From Bacillus_I endophytica_A (lineage in GTDB: Bacteria > Bacillota > Bacilli > Bacillales > Bacillaceae_H): DNA of 64,000 nucleotides. The number at the start of each line of letters is the position of its first letter. Position 1 is the stretch's first letter. The stretch spans positions 186,001-250,000 of the forward strand of contig NZ_JALAMS010000015.1 in NCBI RefSeq assembly GCF_026790145.1. Direction: 5' to 3'. Below, one piece after another: positions 15,760 through 22,815 of the stretch. A program made the translations under genes and the position numbers. A model generated the notes under the pieces. That model had not been told where the DNA came from. It was given only the letters and a program-made list of their open reading frames with translations, and did not search any database.

Positions 15760-16239
15760 GTGACAGAGTTTGAGGGTATTTATAGTCAATATTTTCGAGA
15801 TGTTTACTCGTTTGTATTATCACTAAGCCGTAATGAAAAGATTGCAGAAGAAATAACTCAAGAAACATTTTTCAAGGCTTTAAAAAGTATCGATAAATTT
15901 AATGGCCATTGCAAAATTAACGTATGGCTTTGTCAAATAGCAAAAAATACATACTTTACTTATCTAGATAAACAAAAGCGATTTGTTACAAATGATATAA
16001 CAGAACAAGCATGTGAAAGTAGTATTGAAGAAATGTTACTAAATAAGGAGAAAACTTTCCTTATTCATAAGGTCTTACATGGCTTAGATGAGCCTTATAA
16101 AGAGGTGTTTACATTAAGAGTGTTTGGAGAACTGTCTTTTAAACAAATTAGCCAGCTTTTTGAGAAAACAGAAAGTTGGGCGAGAGTCACGTTTCATCGA
16201 GCTAAACATAAAATTCAAGACCTATTAAGGGAGGAATAA
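15760..16239 (+). CDS. ECF-type RNA polymerase sigma factor
   Basis: 159 aa. Region 2 spans about residues 5-72 (YFRDVYSFVLSLSRNEKIAE, EITQETFFKALKS, CQIAKNTYFTYL) and region 4 about 105-155 (LDEPYKEVFTLRVFGELSF, ARVTFHRAKHKIQDLL). The GTG start is chosen because AAAGGAGGT lies just upstream; the ATG six codons earlier overlaps that site. The zinc-finger anti-sigma gene begins 2 nt after the stop, so this is a standard ECF pair. Its target regulon is unknown. ECF genes are unusual cargo for an island otherwise rich in defence genes. Confidence 0.9.
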   Translation: MTEFEGIYSQYFRDVYSFVLSLSRNEKIAEEITQETFFKALKSIDKFNGHCKINVWLCQIAKNTYFTYLDKQKRFVTNDITEQACESSIEEMLLNKEKTFLIHKVLHGLDEPYKEVFTLRVFGELSFKQISQLFEKTESWARVTFHRAKHKIQDLLREE

Positions 16240-16241
16240 AA

Positions 16242-16931
16242 ATGAGTAAAGTATCATGTGATATTGTTAAAGATTTGCTTCCTTTGTACTATGACGATGT
16301 TTGCAGTGAAGATAGCAAAAAAATGGTGGAAGAACACCTTATCCATTGTAATAGTTGTAAAAGTGAATTAGATAGAATACAAACTGATATTATATTACCG
16401 AAAAAAGAAATTGAAGAAAATAGAAGTGATGGTAATGTGTTGAAAAATATATCTGATTTCTGGAATCGTTCAAAAGCTATATCCTTTATCAAAGGATTAA
16501 TCATTAGTGCATTATTGTTATCACTTATTTTTTTAGGGTATTTTGGTTTGTTTCATTGGAATATCACAAATGTTCCAATTGATGTTGTAGAGATAAAGGA
16601 TGTAAGTAAGTTGACAGATGGTAAAATCGTTTATCATATAGAACTATCAGATGGTTATAGTTTGAATAGAGTTAAATACGATATGGATGAAAACGGGAAC
16701 TTTTACTTAACTCCTTTACGACCGATAATTAAGAAAGAGGCACAGCCACCATATTCAATGGTAAAGGGTTATGAGTTTTTTGATATTGAAGCTCAAGAGA
16801 TAAATCATAACGGTGCTGAGATAAAAGCCTTGTACTACGGAACCCCAAAAGATAACATTTTGATTTGGAAAGAAGGAATGGATTTACCAAAAGCAAGCAA
16901 AGAAGTAGAAGATATGTTTGAATTCAGGTAA
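16242..16931 (+). CDS. zf-HC2 transmembrane anti-sigma factor
   Basis: 229 aa. The N-terminal ZAS domain has H-x3-C-x2-C (EEHLIHCNSCKSEL), preceded by CDIVKDLLPLYYDDVCSE. One membrane helix lies at about residues 82-106 (GLIISALLLSLIFLGYFG), and an extracytoplasmic domain of about 120 residues follows. This is the usual topology of a membrane anti-sigma that binds the ECF factor inside and senses a signal outside. It lies 2 nt downstream of its cognate sigma gene. The signal cannot be predicted. Confidence 0.87.
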   Translation: MSKVSCDIVKDLLPLYYDDVCSEDSKKMVEEHLIHCNSCKSELDRIQTDIILPKKEIEENRSDGNVLKNISDFWNRSKAISFIKGLIISALLLSLIFLGYFGLFHWNITNVPIDVVEIKDVSKLTDGKIVYHIELSDGYSLNRVKYDMDENGNFYLTPLRPIIKKEAQPPYSMVKGYEFFDIEAQEINHNGAEIKALYYGTPKDNILIWKEGMDLPKASKEVEDMFEFR

Positions 16932-16985
16932 TAGTTTAGCAATTTTCTTATTCAAGAAAAGAGGCACTTTAATTGAATAAGCTAA

Positions 16986-17040
16986 AAAAGGACCACTTAG
17001 GTCCTTTTTGTTTTGATTGATAAAATATTGATTTTATTCT
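16986..17040 (+). terminator. sigma/anti-sigma terminator within the 52-bp repeat (copy B)
   Basis: AAGGACCacttaGGTCCTTTTT then TTTTGATTGATAAAAT; the diverged partner of copy A at 15528. The T tract ends the sigma operon. Confidence 0.75.
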
Positions 17041-17139
17041 TTATTTCTAAATGATTTGAATAAAACTTTTTTCTTTTCTCATACTATGAATACCTTCTCT
17101 TATCATCCATTTTAATTGCAATAGCTCTCCTTTTGTAAA

Positions 17140-17172
17140 ATAAAAAATGCCCCTACTCATTGAGTAAGGGTT
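17140..17172 (-). terminator. terminator of the toxin-immunity operon
   Basis: On the minus strand: ACCCTTACTC-AAT-GAGTAGGGG then CATTTTTTATTTT, downstream of the immunity gene. Confidence 0.75.
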
Positions 17173-17204
17173 TTTATATATTTATCCATAAGTTCTCTTG
17201 TCTC

Positions 17205-17564
17205 TTACCTTGGTTCAGAGTCCTCCCAGATCACCGTTTCATCTTCTAAACTTATTTTATGAGGTTTATCATAATAGTGTGAGATTTCTAAGAGGCCTTG
17301 CCCTTTTGTAAGGTCTACCTTTTGTAAAGCTTCTACGATTTCGTTCTCAACTTTATATTCTGGAGCAGGAAAAGTAAGAATCTTAGATACATCAAAAAGG
17401 GCAATATCGTATATTTCAAATTGTTCATCATCATCATCTAAACCATTGTCCTCTTCAAATATGGTATCTAGTTTACCAGCTAACTTTAACCCTCCTTCCC
17501 ATTCTAATATTAAAGTTTCTTTATCGTTATAATAAAAAGCTTTAATTAAAGGATCATACCCCAT
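17205..17564 (-). CDS. probable immunity protein for the type 50 toxin
   Basis: 119 aa starting MGYDPLIKAF, with AAAGGAGAG upstream. Small, acidic (DDDDEQFEIYD) and without a signal peptide, as expected for a cytoplasmic immunity protein. It begins 17 nt after the toxin stop and shares its operon and terminator. I do not recognise an immunity family by sequence; the assignment rests on position, size and charge. Confidence 0.6.
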   Translation of the reverse strand: MGYDPLIKAFYYNDKETLILEWEGGLKLAGKLDTIFEEDNGLDDDDEQFEIYDIALFDVSKILTFPAPEYKVENEIVEALQKVDLTKGQGLLEISHYYDKPHKISLEDETVIWEDSEPR

Positions 17565-17580
17565 GATATTCTCTCCTTTT

Positions 17581-18867
17581 TTATTCACTATCTGGACGAG
17601 CCGGAACAATGTGAGCTCCATCTTTGCTATAGTGTATTATAGCATTTGTTGTAGGAATATAAGTTTTACTTTCTTCATCATAATATTCACCAATGTATTG
17701 ATTAAAGTGTACTCTTTCTTTATTTGGACTTCTTGGAACTGATTCACCTGTACCTGCGTATTGATCTAATAGCTTTTGCATTTCTGCATTATTCTGACCA
17801 TACATCACACTTTTTCTACGTTTCCCTTTAAGTTGGGCTTGTTTATCTGCTTCTTTATAGTTTGGTGCTTCCATTAAATGTTTCTCCTGTGCACCATGTT
17901 TAACTTTAGCAGGATATCCATCATATACTTGACGATAAGGAGGCCCAGGAACAGATTTCGGACCAAAACTAGGTAGTTCTCCGTTACGCCAACCGCCCTT
18001 TCCTTTAGCAAAATTCCAATACATATCCTTGGCATTCTGTAAATAACGACCCAGATAACCCGTATCTAGAGCATTAACAGGTGGTTTTCCTCCTGCAAAA
18101 GCAGGTTGCAAGGCAGGCATTCTTTGATTCACAGTTACTTTATGAACGTCTTTCATCCCCTTCGCTGTTTTGGATACTGTTCCTGCACCTTTAACAGCTA
18201 AACCTGCTCCTTTGTCTCCAAGAGCTGCAAGTCCAATCTCTGTTCCTGCATAAGAAAAAAAGTGACTGCGACTATAAGCGTCCCCATGGATAAGTTTCTC
18301 ATCTACTGCAGTAACAACCCCATCTTTTACTGTGTTGTAAGTACGAATTGGATGCTTTCCTGCCTCATAGACTCCTTTAGCCGTATTAACAGTACTGTCT
18401 ACAGGATGTTTTGCAAAAGAAACAATCCCATCCCATGTTTCTGAAAGGGCATCTCCTGCTCCATCACCTATTCCTTTTAACGATTGTGTAAAAGCATTTC
18501 CTTCTTCTTTCTCTTTTTTCTTCTTACTTGCTCCTTCTGCTTTTCCTTTAGACGTTTTTTGAGGAGCAATTTCCCCATCTAATCCCAACTCTCGAAGAAG
18601 GGCTTCATCTGCTGCTTTCAACTCATTTTTTGTGTTCACAACGAGCTGATGAGCTTCCCCTAACTTTTCTGCATAGTCTCGCATACTTTTTTCTAGTTTT
18701 TGTTGTAGCCCCTCTAATTCTGGCGTCCATACTCCACTTAATTCTAACAAAACACCAGACAGACTCCAACTTAGCTGAGCTGGGACAGCCTCGCATTTCG
18801 CCTTTGCCAACTTTGTTTTCTCGGCAAGTTGCTCGAGATCCTTCAGGTCTGCTTGAATTCTACCCAT
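17581..18867 (-). CDS. polymorphic toxin with WXG-like N-terminus and type 50 toxin domain
   Basis: 428 aa. Residues 1-100 are helical and WXG100/LXG-like (MGRIQADLKDLEQLAEK, SGVWTPELEGL), typical of type VII-exported proteins. Residues about 125-235 match a pre-toxin TG-type linker (AKHPVDSTVNTAKGVYEAGK). The C-terminal 100 residues match polymorphic toxin type 50 (ESVPRSPNKERVHFNQYIG, IIHYSKDGAHIVPARP). The start at MGRIQ is chosen because GGAAAGG lies about 10 nt upstream. A probable immunity gene follows. No type VII secretion gene is in the island, so export would need host machinery elsewhere. Confidence 0.8.
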   Translation of the reverse strand: MGRIQADLKDLEQLAEKTKLAKAKCEAVPAQLSWSLSGVLLELSGVWTPELEGLQQKLEKSMRDYAEKLGEAHQLVVNTKNELKAADEALLRELGLDGEIAPQKTSKGKAEGASKKKKEKEEGNAFTQSLKGIGDGAGDALSETWDGIVSFAKHPVDSTVNTAKGVYEAGKHPIRTYNTVKDGVVTAVDEKLIHGDAYSRSHFFSYAGTEIGLAALGDKGAGLAVKGAGTVSKTAKGMKDVHKVTVNQRMPALQPAFAGGKPPVNALDTGYLGRYLQNAKDMYWNFAKGKGGWRNGELPSFGPKSVPGPPYRQVYDGYPAKVKHGAQEKHLMEAPNYKEADKQAQLKGKRRKSVMYGQNNAEMQKLLDQYAGTGESVPRSPNKERVHFNQYIGEYYDEESKTYIPTTNAIIHYSKDGAHIVPARPDSE

Positions 18868-19014
18868 AGCTAGAACACCCTTTCCAACTTTACCATCAAC
18901 TAACATTTTACAACTTCTTAAATAGAAAAAAAGAAAAAAAGTAAAAATGCGTAGAAAATAAACCAGTAGAACTGTATCAAAAGTACTAAGCCTCCAAAAT
19001 CTTTACATACAAAG

Positions 19015-19044
19015 AAACCTTTATCCATTGGATAGAGGCTTTTT
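19015..19044. terminator. orphan terminator-like hairpin
   Basis: AAACCTTTATCC / GGATAGAGGCTTTTT in the gap between the toxin gene and the coiled-coil gene. It could stop plus-strand read-through toward 19044; no plus-strand gene ends here. The rest of the gap (18868-19180) shows only AT-rich sequence. Confidence 0.45.
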
Positions 19045-19180
19045 AGGGTATTTGGGATACTTGTCTAATTCACGGAAGGTAAATTATGAGGCTGTTAATT
19101 AGTATTATGTATTATACTTATCGATTCTCAAACTTTTCAATAAGAAAATGTGACAACTTAGTGAACAAATAAAAGGGCAT

Positions 19181-19213
19181 AAAAATAAACCGAGTAACTA
19201 TACTCGATTTATT
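19181..19213 (-). terminator. terminator of the coiled-coil gene
   Basis: AATAAATCGAGTA / TACTCGGTTTATTTTT on the minus strand, 25 nt downstream of the stop. Confidence 0.65.
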
Positions 19214-19238
19214 AAAAAATATATTAAGGAGTTCTTGA

Positions 19239-19583
19239 TTAGTCCCATGCTATCTCTGTGCCCTTAGGAATATCTGGATTAAAATTGTAATATAGGTCAT
19301 ATAGCTTGTTTAATAAATCTAATCTTTCACCGTTTTCTAGATTATCAATAATGCATAATACATCGTCTGATGTCAATACCTCTTCTTTAAACCTTTCAAT
19401 AAGAGCCTCCCTTTCCTCTATAGATTTTTCAGTATCTTTTTTGGATTTATTTGTTATCTCTTCAATTCGATCTAACTGTTTATTTATTGAGTTAAATTGT
19501 TTATTCATTTCTTGACCTAATTGAGAAAGTTGATTCTTTAGTTCTTTTTCAACTTTTTTTATTTTCCCTTTTAATTCTCCCAA
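19239..19583 (-). CDS. small coiled-coil protein, unknown function
   Basis: 114 aa from a TTG start with AAGGGGGTGGG upstream. Residues 1-70 are a charged heptad-like coiled coil (KKVEKELKNQLSQLGQEM, NKQLDRIEEITNKSK) and the rest is an acidic globular tail (NLENGERLDLLNKLYDLYYN). I recognise no family. Its start lies close to the end of the broken antirepressor on the same strand, so both may descend from a phage or plasmid operon. Confidence 0.5.
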   Translation of the reverse strand: MGELKGKIKKVEKELKNQLSQLGQEMNKQFNSINKQLDRIEEITNKSKKDTEKSIEEREALIERFKEEVLTSDDVLCIIDNLENGERLDLLNKLYDLYYNFNPDIPKGTEIAWD

Positions 19584-19599
19584 AAAATCCCACCCCCTT

Positions 19600-19854
19600 T
19601 TAACCTAATAAAGATAGTATTTCCATTAGGCCTCCTAACTGTTTTTTTAATTGTGTTGCGATAACCTTAAGTGATTGCCATAATCCCTCATACAATCCGT
19701 CCTCAGTTAAGAACTACATTTCTCTTCTTTGACCTGCATAAACTGATTGTTCACTCAGCTTTTCTTCTTCATCTACAGTAGTTAACATTTTTGTAATATG
19801 GCTATGTTCAATCCATTCAGCAACATCTCTTGCTAAAAATAAAGGATTCTTCAT
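19600..19854 (-). pseudogene. Bro-N antirepressor fragment with in-frame amber codon
   Basis: Translation gives 46 codons (MKNPLFLARDVAEWIEHSHI...QRREM), a TAG at 19714-19716, then in the same frame FLTEDGLYEGLWQSLKVIA and further residues to a stop at 19600. The two halves join into the Bro-N signature of phage antirepressors (..NPLFLAKDVAEWIEHS.. and ..WFLTEDGLYEVLMQS..). The TAG stands where the family has a conserved Trp (TGG to TAG). The usual N-terminal strands and C-terminal KilA/ANT domain are also missing. It is a decayed remnant of a phage regulatory gene. Confidence 0.75.
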
Positions 19855-19889
19855 AATATTTATGAACTTTTATATTCCTTAATAGAAGT

Positions 19890-20333
19890 TTAAGGTTGAT
19901 TGAATAGTTTTTTCTGATTTATGAGTTCTTCTATTTCTCTCACTGACTTTTCATGTATTTTATATAACTCTTCTATTCTATGTTGCTGTTTTTGCTGCAT
20001 TTTAATAATCTGAGCCTGATATTGAATTAATTGTTCCAATTCAGCGTGCTTTATCGTCATATTCTGTATGTGACGAGTTAAATCAATTGTATCAACCATG
20101 CTTTCTTCTACAAGGTGGACTACAGCTTTTTCAACAGTAAAATCAGGAGTATTTTTCAATTGAATTAATTTGCGAAATAATTCAACATCATTATCTGAAA
20201 ATATGAGATTCCCTTGATTATTTCGCTTAAATCTGTAATTATTCTTTTCAAAAAGTGCATAATACTTTGAGATGGTAGAGTAAGTTACTTCAAGTAAACT
20301 AGCAACATCTCCTACTTTTAAATAAGTGTTCAT
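19890..20333 (-). CDS. MerR-like HTH protein with C-terminal coiled coil (plasmid type)
   Basis: 147 aa. Residues 1-70 are a MerR/RacA-like winged helix (YLKVGDVASLLEVTYSTISK, IFSDNDVELFRKL); residues 85-140 form a Gln/Glu/Lys-rich coiled coil (HAELEQLIQYQAQIIKMQQK). This layout is common beside replication genes on Bacillus plasmids (DUF3967-like proteins) and may serve in DNA segregation or regulation. It lies downstream of the Rep-like gene on the same strand, across a 200-bp gap. The function is not established. Confidence 0.65.
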   Translation of the reverse strand: MNTYLKVGDVASLLEVTYSTISKYYALFEKNNYRFKRNNQGNLIFSDNDVELFRKLIQLKNTPDFTVEKAVVHLVEESMVDTIDLTRHIQNMTIKHAELEQLIQYQAQIIKMQQKQQHRIEELYKIHEKSVREIEELINQKKLFNQP

Positions 20334-20533
20334 AACATTTTCATCCCTCTACTAGAACCGATAACTTTTTTAGCACAAACCCTTAACTCCCTAAAGAAAA
20401 ATCTATAATTCTTTTAAGGTACTAATTAAGCCACAGGATATTCCCTTCATAAAACAAGTATATTTACTCAAGAATCCAATTCAGGTGCAATCTGGCTCAA
20501 TCTGGAGCAAATGATTGTTGTTCTAATAAATAA

Positions 20534-21448
20534 TTAATAGGGCAACTCATCATTGTCCCCTTCTAGCCTACTGTATAGATACGATGTTAGATTTTTTGAG
20601 CTACTGTTATTCGATAATTCTTTCATAACTTCTACATACTCTTTAAACTCATCAGATCTTTTATAATCAGAGTGATCTGCCATATTTTTGATTGACACAT
20701 AAGCATAGCTTTGAATCTTTTCTTCAGGAATATTTTTATACCGACCGCTTTCAATCGTTTCATCCACAAATTTTTCTATTAACGTATTCCAATCTTTCTT
20801 TGACCACCTTCCTACTGCAAATTGAGTATAAAAATTATTTGTTGCTTCAAATAATAAAGACTTAAAAACCTGAGGATCATATAAATTGGTAATAGGGCCT
20901 TGATAATTATCAATTTTATCTTTTTTATTTTTATATTTTTCTTTTTTATTTTTCTTTTTAATACTTGAGCCATTTTGTACAGGCTTGCTGTTTCTTTTTG
21001 TCAATCCTAGGGTTTCCCTTTCGTCATAACTAGGAGTTACCTTTTGTACTACTGCTTCTTGGTTTAATGTACCTTCTAGGTCTTCCCTTTTGTCAGAGCT
21101 GAAGTTTACTTCATTAAATAACTCTTGAATAATTTTATCAGTAATCGAAAAATATTTTTTAGAAGGAACGCCCATTAATTTAGTTTCTATGTAACCTGCC
21201 TCTTCTAAATCTTTAACAGCTTTTAACTGTTGCTTATAAGTCAAAGCAGTCTCTTCTTGTAATGTGTCACTAGTTAAAAAGAAATATTCCTTATTATCTT
21301 TTACTGTAAGCATCCCCTTTCCATCAAAACTTTCATAACTTGCACATAGTTGACCAAAGATAATTGCTGCATTTACTGATACTGATTTAGCCAAATGTTT
21401 ATTGTACATCACAAATCCTTGACCACTTAACACTGACATTAACTTCAT
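20534..21448 (-). CDS. plasmid/phage-type winged-helix replication initiator-like protein
   Basis: 304 aa. Residues 10-110 form a winged-helix domain of the Rep/DnaD-N kind (NKHLAKSVSVNAAIIFGQL, TSDTLQEETALTYKQQLKAV, LEEAGYIETKLMGVPSKKYF). A lysine-rich linker follows (KKKNKKEKYKNKKDK), then a helical C-terminal domain (FAVGRWSKKDWNTLIEKF). Similar proteins start replication of Bacillus plasmids. GGGAGAGAG precedes the ATG. With the MerR-like gene it forms a plasmid-like module next to the integrase. Repeats of CAATCTGG near 20490-20510 are too few to call iterons. Confidence 0.65.
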   Translation of the reverse strand: MKLMSVLSGQGFVMYNKHLAKSVSVNAAIIFGQLCASYESFDGKGMLTVKDNKEYFFLTSDTLQEETALTYKQQLKAVKDLEEAGYIETKLMGVPSKKYFSITDKIIQELFNEVNFSSDKREDLEGTLNQEAVVQKVTPSYDERETLGLTKRNSKPVQNGSSIKKKNKKEKYKNKKDKIDNYQGPITNLYDPQVFKSLLFEATNNFYTQFAVGRWSKKDWNTLIEKFVDETIESGRYKNIPEEKIQSYAYVSIKNMADHSDYKRSDEFKEYVEVMKELSNNSSSKNLTSYLYSRLEGDNDELPY

Positions 21449-21526
21449 ATTCTCTCTCCCTGTTGCACAGAAGAAAATACCTTGATATCATTATTTGTAT
21501 GAAGTGTATTCTTCTGTTTTTTATGT

Positions 21527-21599
21527 AGAGATGGTAGAGCCGCCAAACTCCATGCCATCTCTTTATATATTTTATAATAACGAACAAGAGTTCGTACAT
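21527..21599. other. hairpins between integrase and Rep genes
   Basis: AGAGATGG...CCATCTCT (21527-21562, with an inner GAG/CTC pairing) and ACGAAC-AAGA-GTTCGT (21584-21599), the second just after the integrase stop. They could be weak terminators or replication-control DNA. Neither is followed on the minus strand by a good T tract. Confidence 0.35.
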
Positions 21600-21600
21600 A

Positions 21601-22500
21601 CTAAATTTTCCAGTTAGATAATGGAGAATGATTTTGATACTTTTTTGCAATTTCCTCGTGAGTTAAGTCTAAATATGCTGATTCTGTTATAGTCACTGAA
21701 GAGTGCCCCAAAATTCTACTTAACGTATACAAATCTCCACCGTTCATTAAAAATTGTCTAGCAAAGTTGTTCCTCAGTTGATGTGGATGTATAGACAACC
21801 CAATTCGACTGCCAGCTTTTTTCAATTGTTTTTCAAAAGAGTGAACACTCATCTCAGTATTTCTTGTTGTAGGGAAAAGCACTTTTGTAGATGTATATCT
21901 ATCCCTGAATTTTATATAATGTTTTAGTTCTCGAAGCATTCTCCGACTAAAATAAACATACCTTTCTTTTCTTCCTTTTGTTTTAGTTACTAAAATCATT
22001 TTGTGCTTAAAATCAATATCATCTACTTTTAAAGCTAAACATTCCCCAATTCTCATTCCTGTATCTTGAAGTAACATAACAATAATTTTATTGCGATACC
22101 CATGGAATTTTGTATAATCGAATTGCTCTAAGAGATTCTTAAATTCTTTTTCTGTTATTGCTTCTTTTGGTCTTCTCACTGTCTTTATTTGCTTAATTGT
22201 TTCAAGAGGGTTCTTTTGGATTTCTCCTTCATTGTGAAGCCACTTAAAGAACACTTTTATATTCCTTAGGTAATTATTAATGGTTACATTACTTACCTTT
22301 TTTTGATAGTCTGTTCGATGTTCAGGCCAATTTATTTTTCTGCTTTTTTCATTTCTTACTACCGTGTATTTTCCTCTTTCTTGAACATATCTCACATACT
22401 GTCTTATATGTCCTGCCTTCACTTTATTAGGCTCTTCAATTTCCTGTTCATTTTTCAAATACAATATAAACAACTTTAAAGTTTGTTCATAAGAAGACAC
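21601..22500 (-). CDS. tyrosine recombinase/integrase (N-terminally shortened reading frame)
   Basis: 299 aa from a GTG. The catalytic set is complete: Arg in DTGMRIGECLAL, Lys in TKTKGRKERYV, HPHQLRN, the LGHSS His and the Tyr in SAYLDLTHEE. The N-terminal SAM-like core-binding domain is present from its second part (SYEQTLKLFILYLKNEQE). The GTG has no good ribosome binding site; the natural start is probably a TTG 26 codons upstream, cut off by a stop codon (see the next entry). The gene adjoins the right att site, as expected of the enzyme that integrates the island into spo0A. It may now be inactive. Confidence 0.85.
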   Translation of the reverse strand: MSSYEQTLKLFILYLKNEQEIEEPNKVKAGHIRQYVRYVQERGKYTVVRNEKSRKINWPEHRTDYQKKVSNVTINNYLRNIKVFFKWLHNEGEIQKNPLETIKQIKTVRRPKEAITEKEFKNLLEQFDYTKFHGYRNKIIVMLLQDTGMRIGECLALKVDDIDFKHKMILVTKTKGRKERYVYFSRRMLRELKHYIKFRDRYTSTKVLFPTTRNTEMSVHSFEKQLKKAGSRIGLSIHPHQLRNNFARQFLMNGGDLYTLSRILGHSSVTITESAYLDLTHEEIAKKYQNHSPLSNWKI

Positions 22501-22578
22501 CGTTTTTGATGATAGACTTTTCGATTAGCAGTAAATTAAAAAGTCTTCTAAATAAAACTCCATCTCAGTTAGCTTCAA
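22501..22578 (-). pseudogene. integrase 5' part interrupted by TAA
   Basis: A TTG at 22578 with GAGAGGTG 7 nt upstream begins MKLTEMEFYLEDFLIYC, then TAA (22525-22527), then SKSLSSKTV reads in frame into the 299-aa integrase. This restores the usual N-terminal helix of phage-type integrases (..YLxxFLxYLxxxxxSxxTVxSY..). A CAA-to-TAA change would explain the stop, giving an original protein of about 325 aa. Suppression, reinitiation at the GTG, or a sequencing error are alternatives. Confidence 0.7.
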
Positions 22579-22602
22579 ACTTTTCACCTCTCAAGACAAA
22601 AT

Positions 22603-22672
22603 AAAAAGACCAAAGAATCATCAAAATTCATTGGTCATTAAGTGAAAAGTTTATTGGTTTTAAATTTGATAT
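22603..22672. repeat. right-end terminator and inverted copies of left-end motifs
   Basis: GACCAAAGAAT (22608-22618) pairs with ATTCATTGGTC (22626-22636), with a T tract on the minus strand. This serves as a new spo0A terminator that imitates the ancestral GACCAATGA hairpin at 4326-4360. Adjacent ATTGGTCATTAAGTGAAAA (22630-22648) and TAAATTTGATAT (22661-22672) are inverted copies of motifs at the left end. The palindrome CTGTAATTACAG (22732-22743) lies just inside the att repeat. Confidence 0.55.
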
Positions 22673-22746
22673 TTAGTATACCTCGTCAAAGTTTATCGGC
22701 TCATACTATACATTACAAAAGATATAAAACCCTGTAATTACAGTAG

Positions 22747-22815
22747 GTCTAACCCTTTCAACTTGCTTTATGCTCAAGGCGTAATTTATCTGCTACCATT
22801 GCGATAAATTCGCTA
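22747..22815. repeat. right attachment site: spo0A 3' end carried in by the island
   Basis: The partner of 4373-4441. If the crossover is within the last identical block, the final 15 or so codons and stop of the present spo0A come from the island rather than the original chromosome. They encode the same residues with three silent changes. Confidence 0.88.

Larger units (their letters stand above)
4373..22815. mobile_element. integrative genomic island in the 3' end of spo0A (about 18.4 kb)
   Basis: Evidence seen: a 69-bp imperfect direct repeat of the spo0A 3' end at both edges; a tyrosine recombinase gene adjacent to the right repeat; visibly more AT-rich sequence with long gaps between genes; and cargo absent from the syntenic B. 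subtilis region (defence-like pairs, toxin, plasmid-like Rep, broken phage antirepressor). The chromosomal genes on both sides (yqiK-like, bkdR; spoIVB, recN) continue the usual order. No relaxase, type IV secretion, capsid or terminase gene is visible, so it is not a self-transmissible ICE or a complete prophage. A satellite or integrated plasmid-like element fits better. Confidence 0.88.

Noticed and set aside
20485..20515. Iterons upstream of the MerR-like gene
   Set aside because: Only two or three copies of CAATCTGG; too few and too short to call an origin.
4373..22815. Complete prophage or conjugative element
   Set aside because: No capsid, portal, terminase, relaxase or type IV secretion gene is visible in 18 kb; only a Bro-N remnant and integrase suggest phage ancestry.
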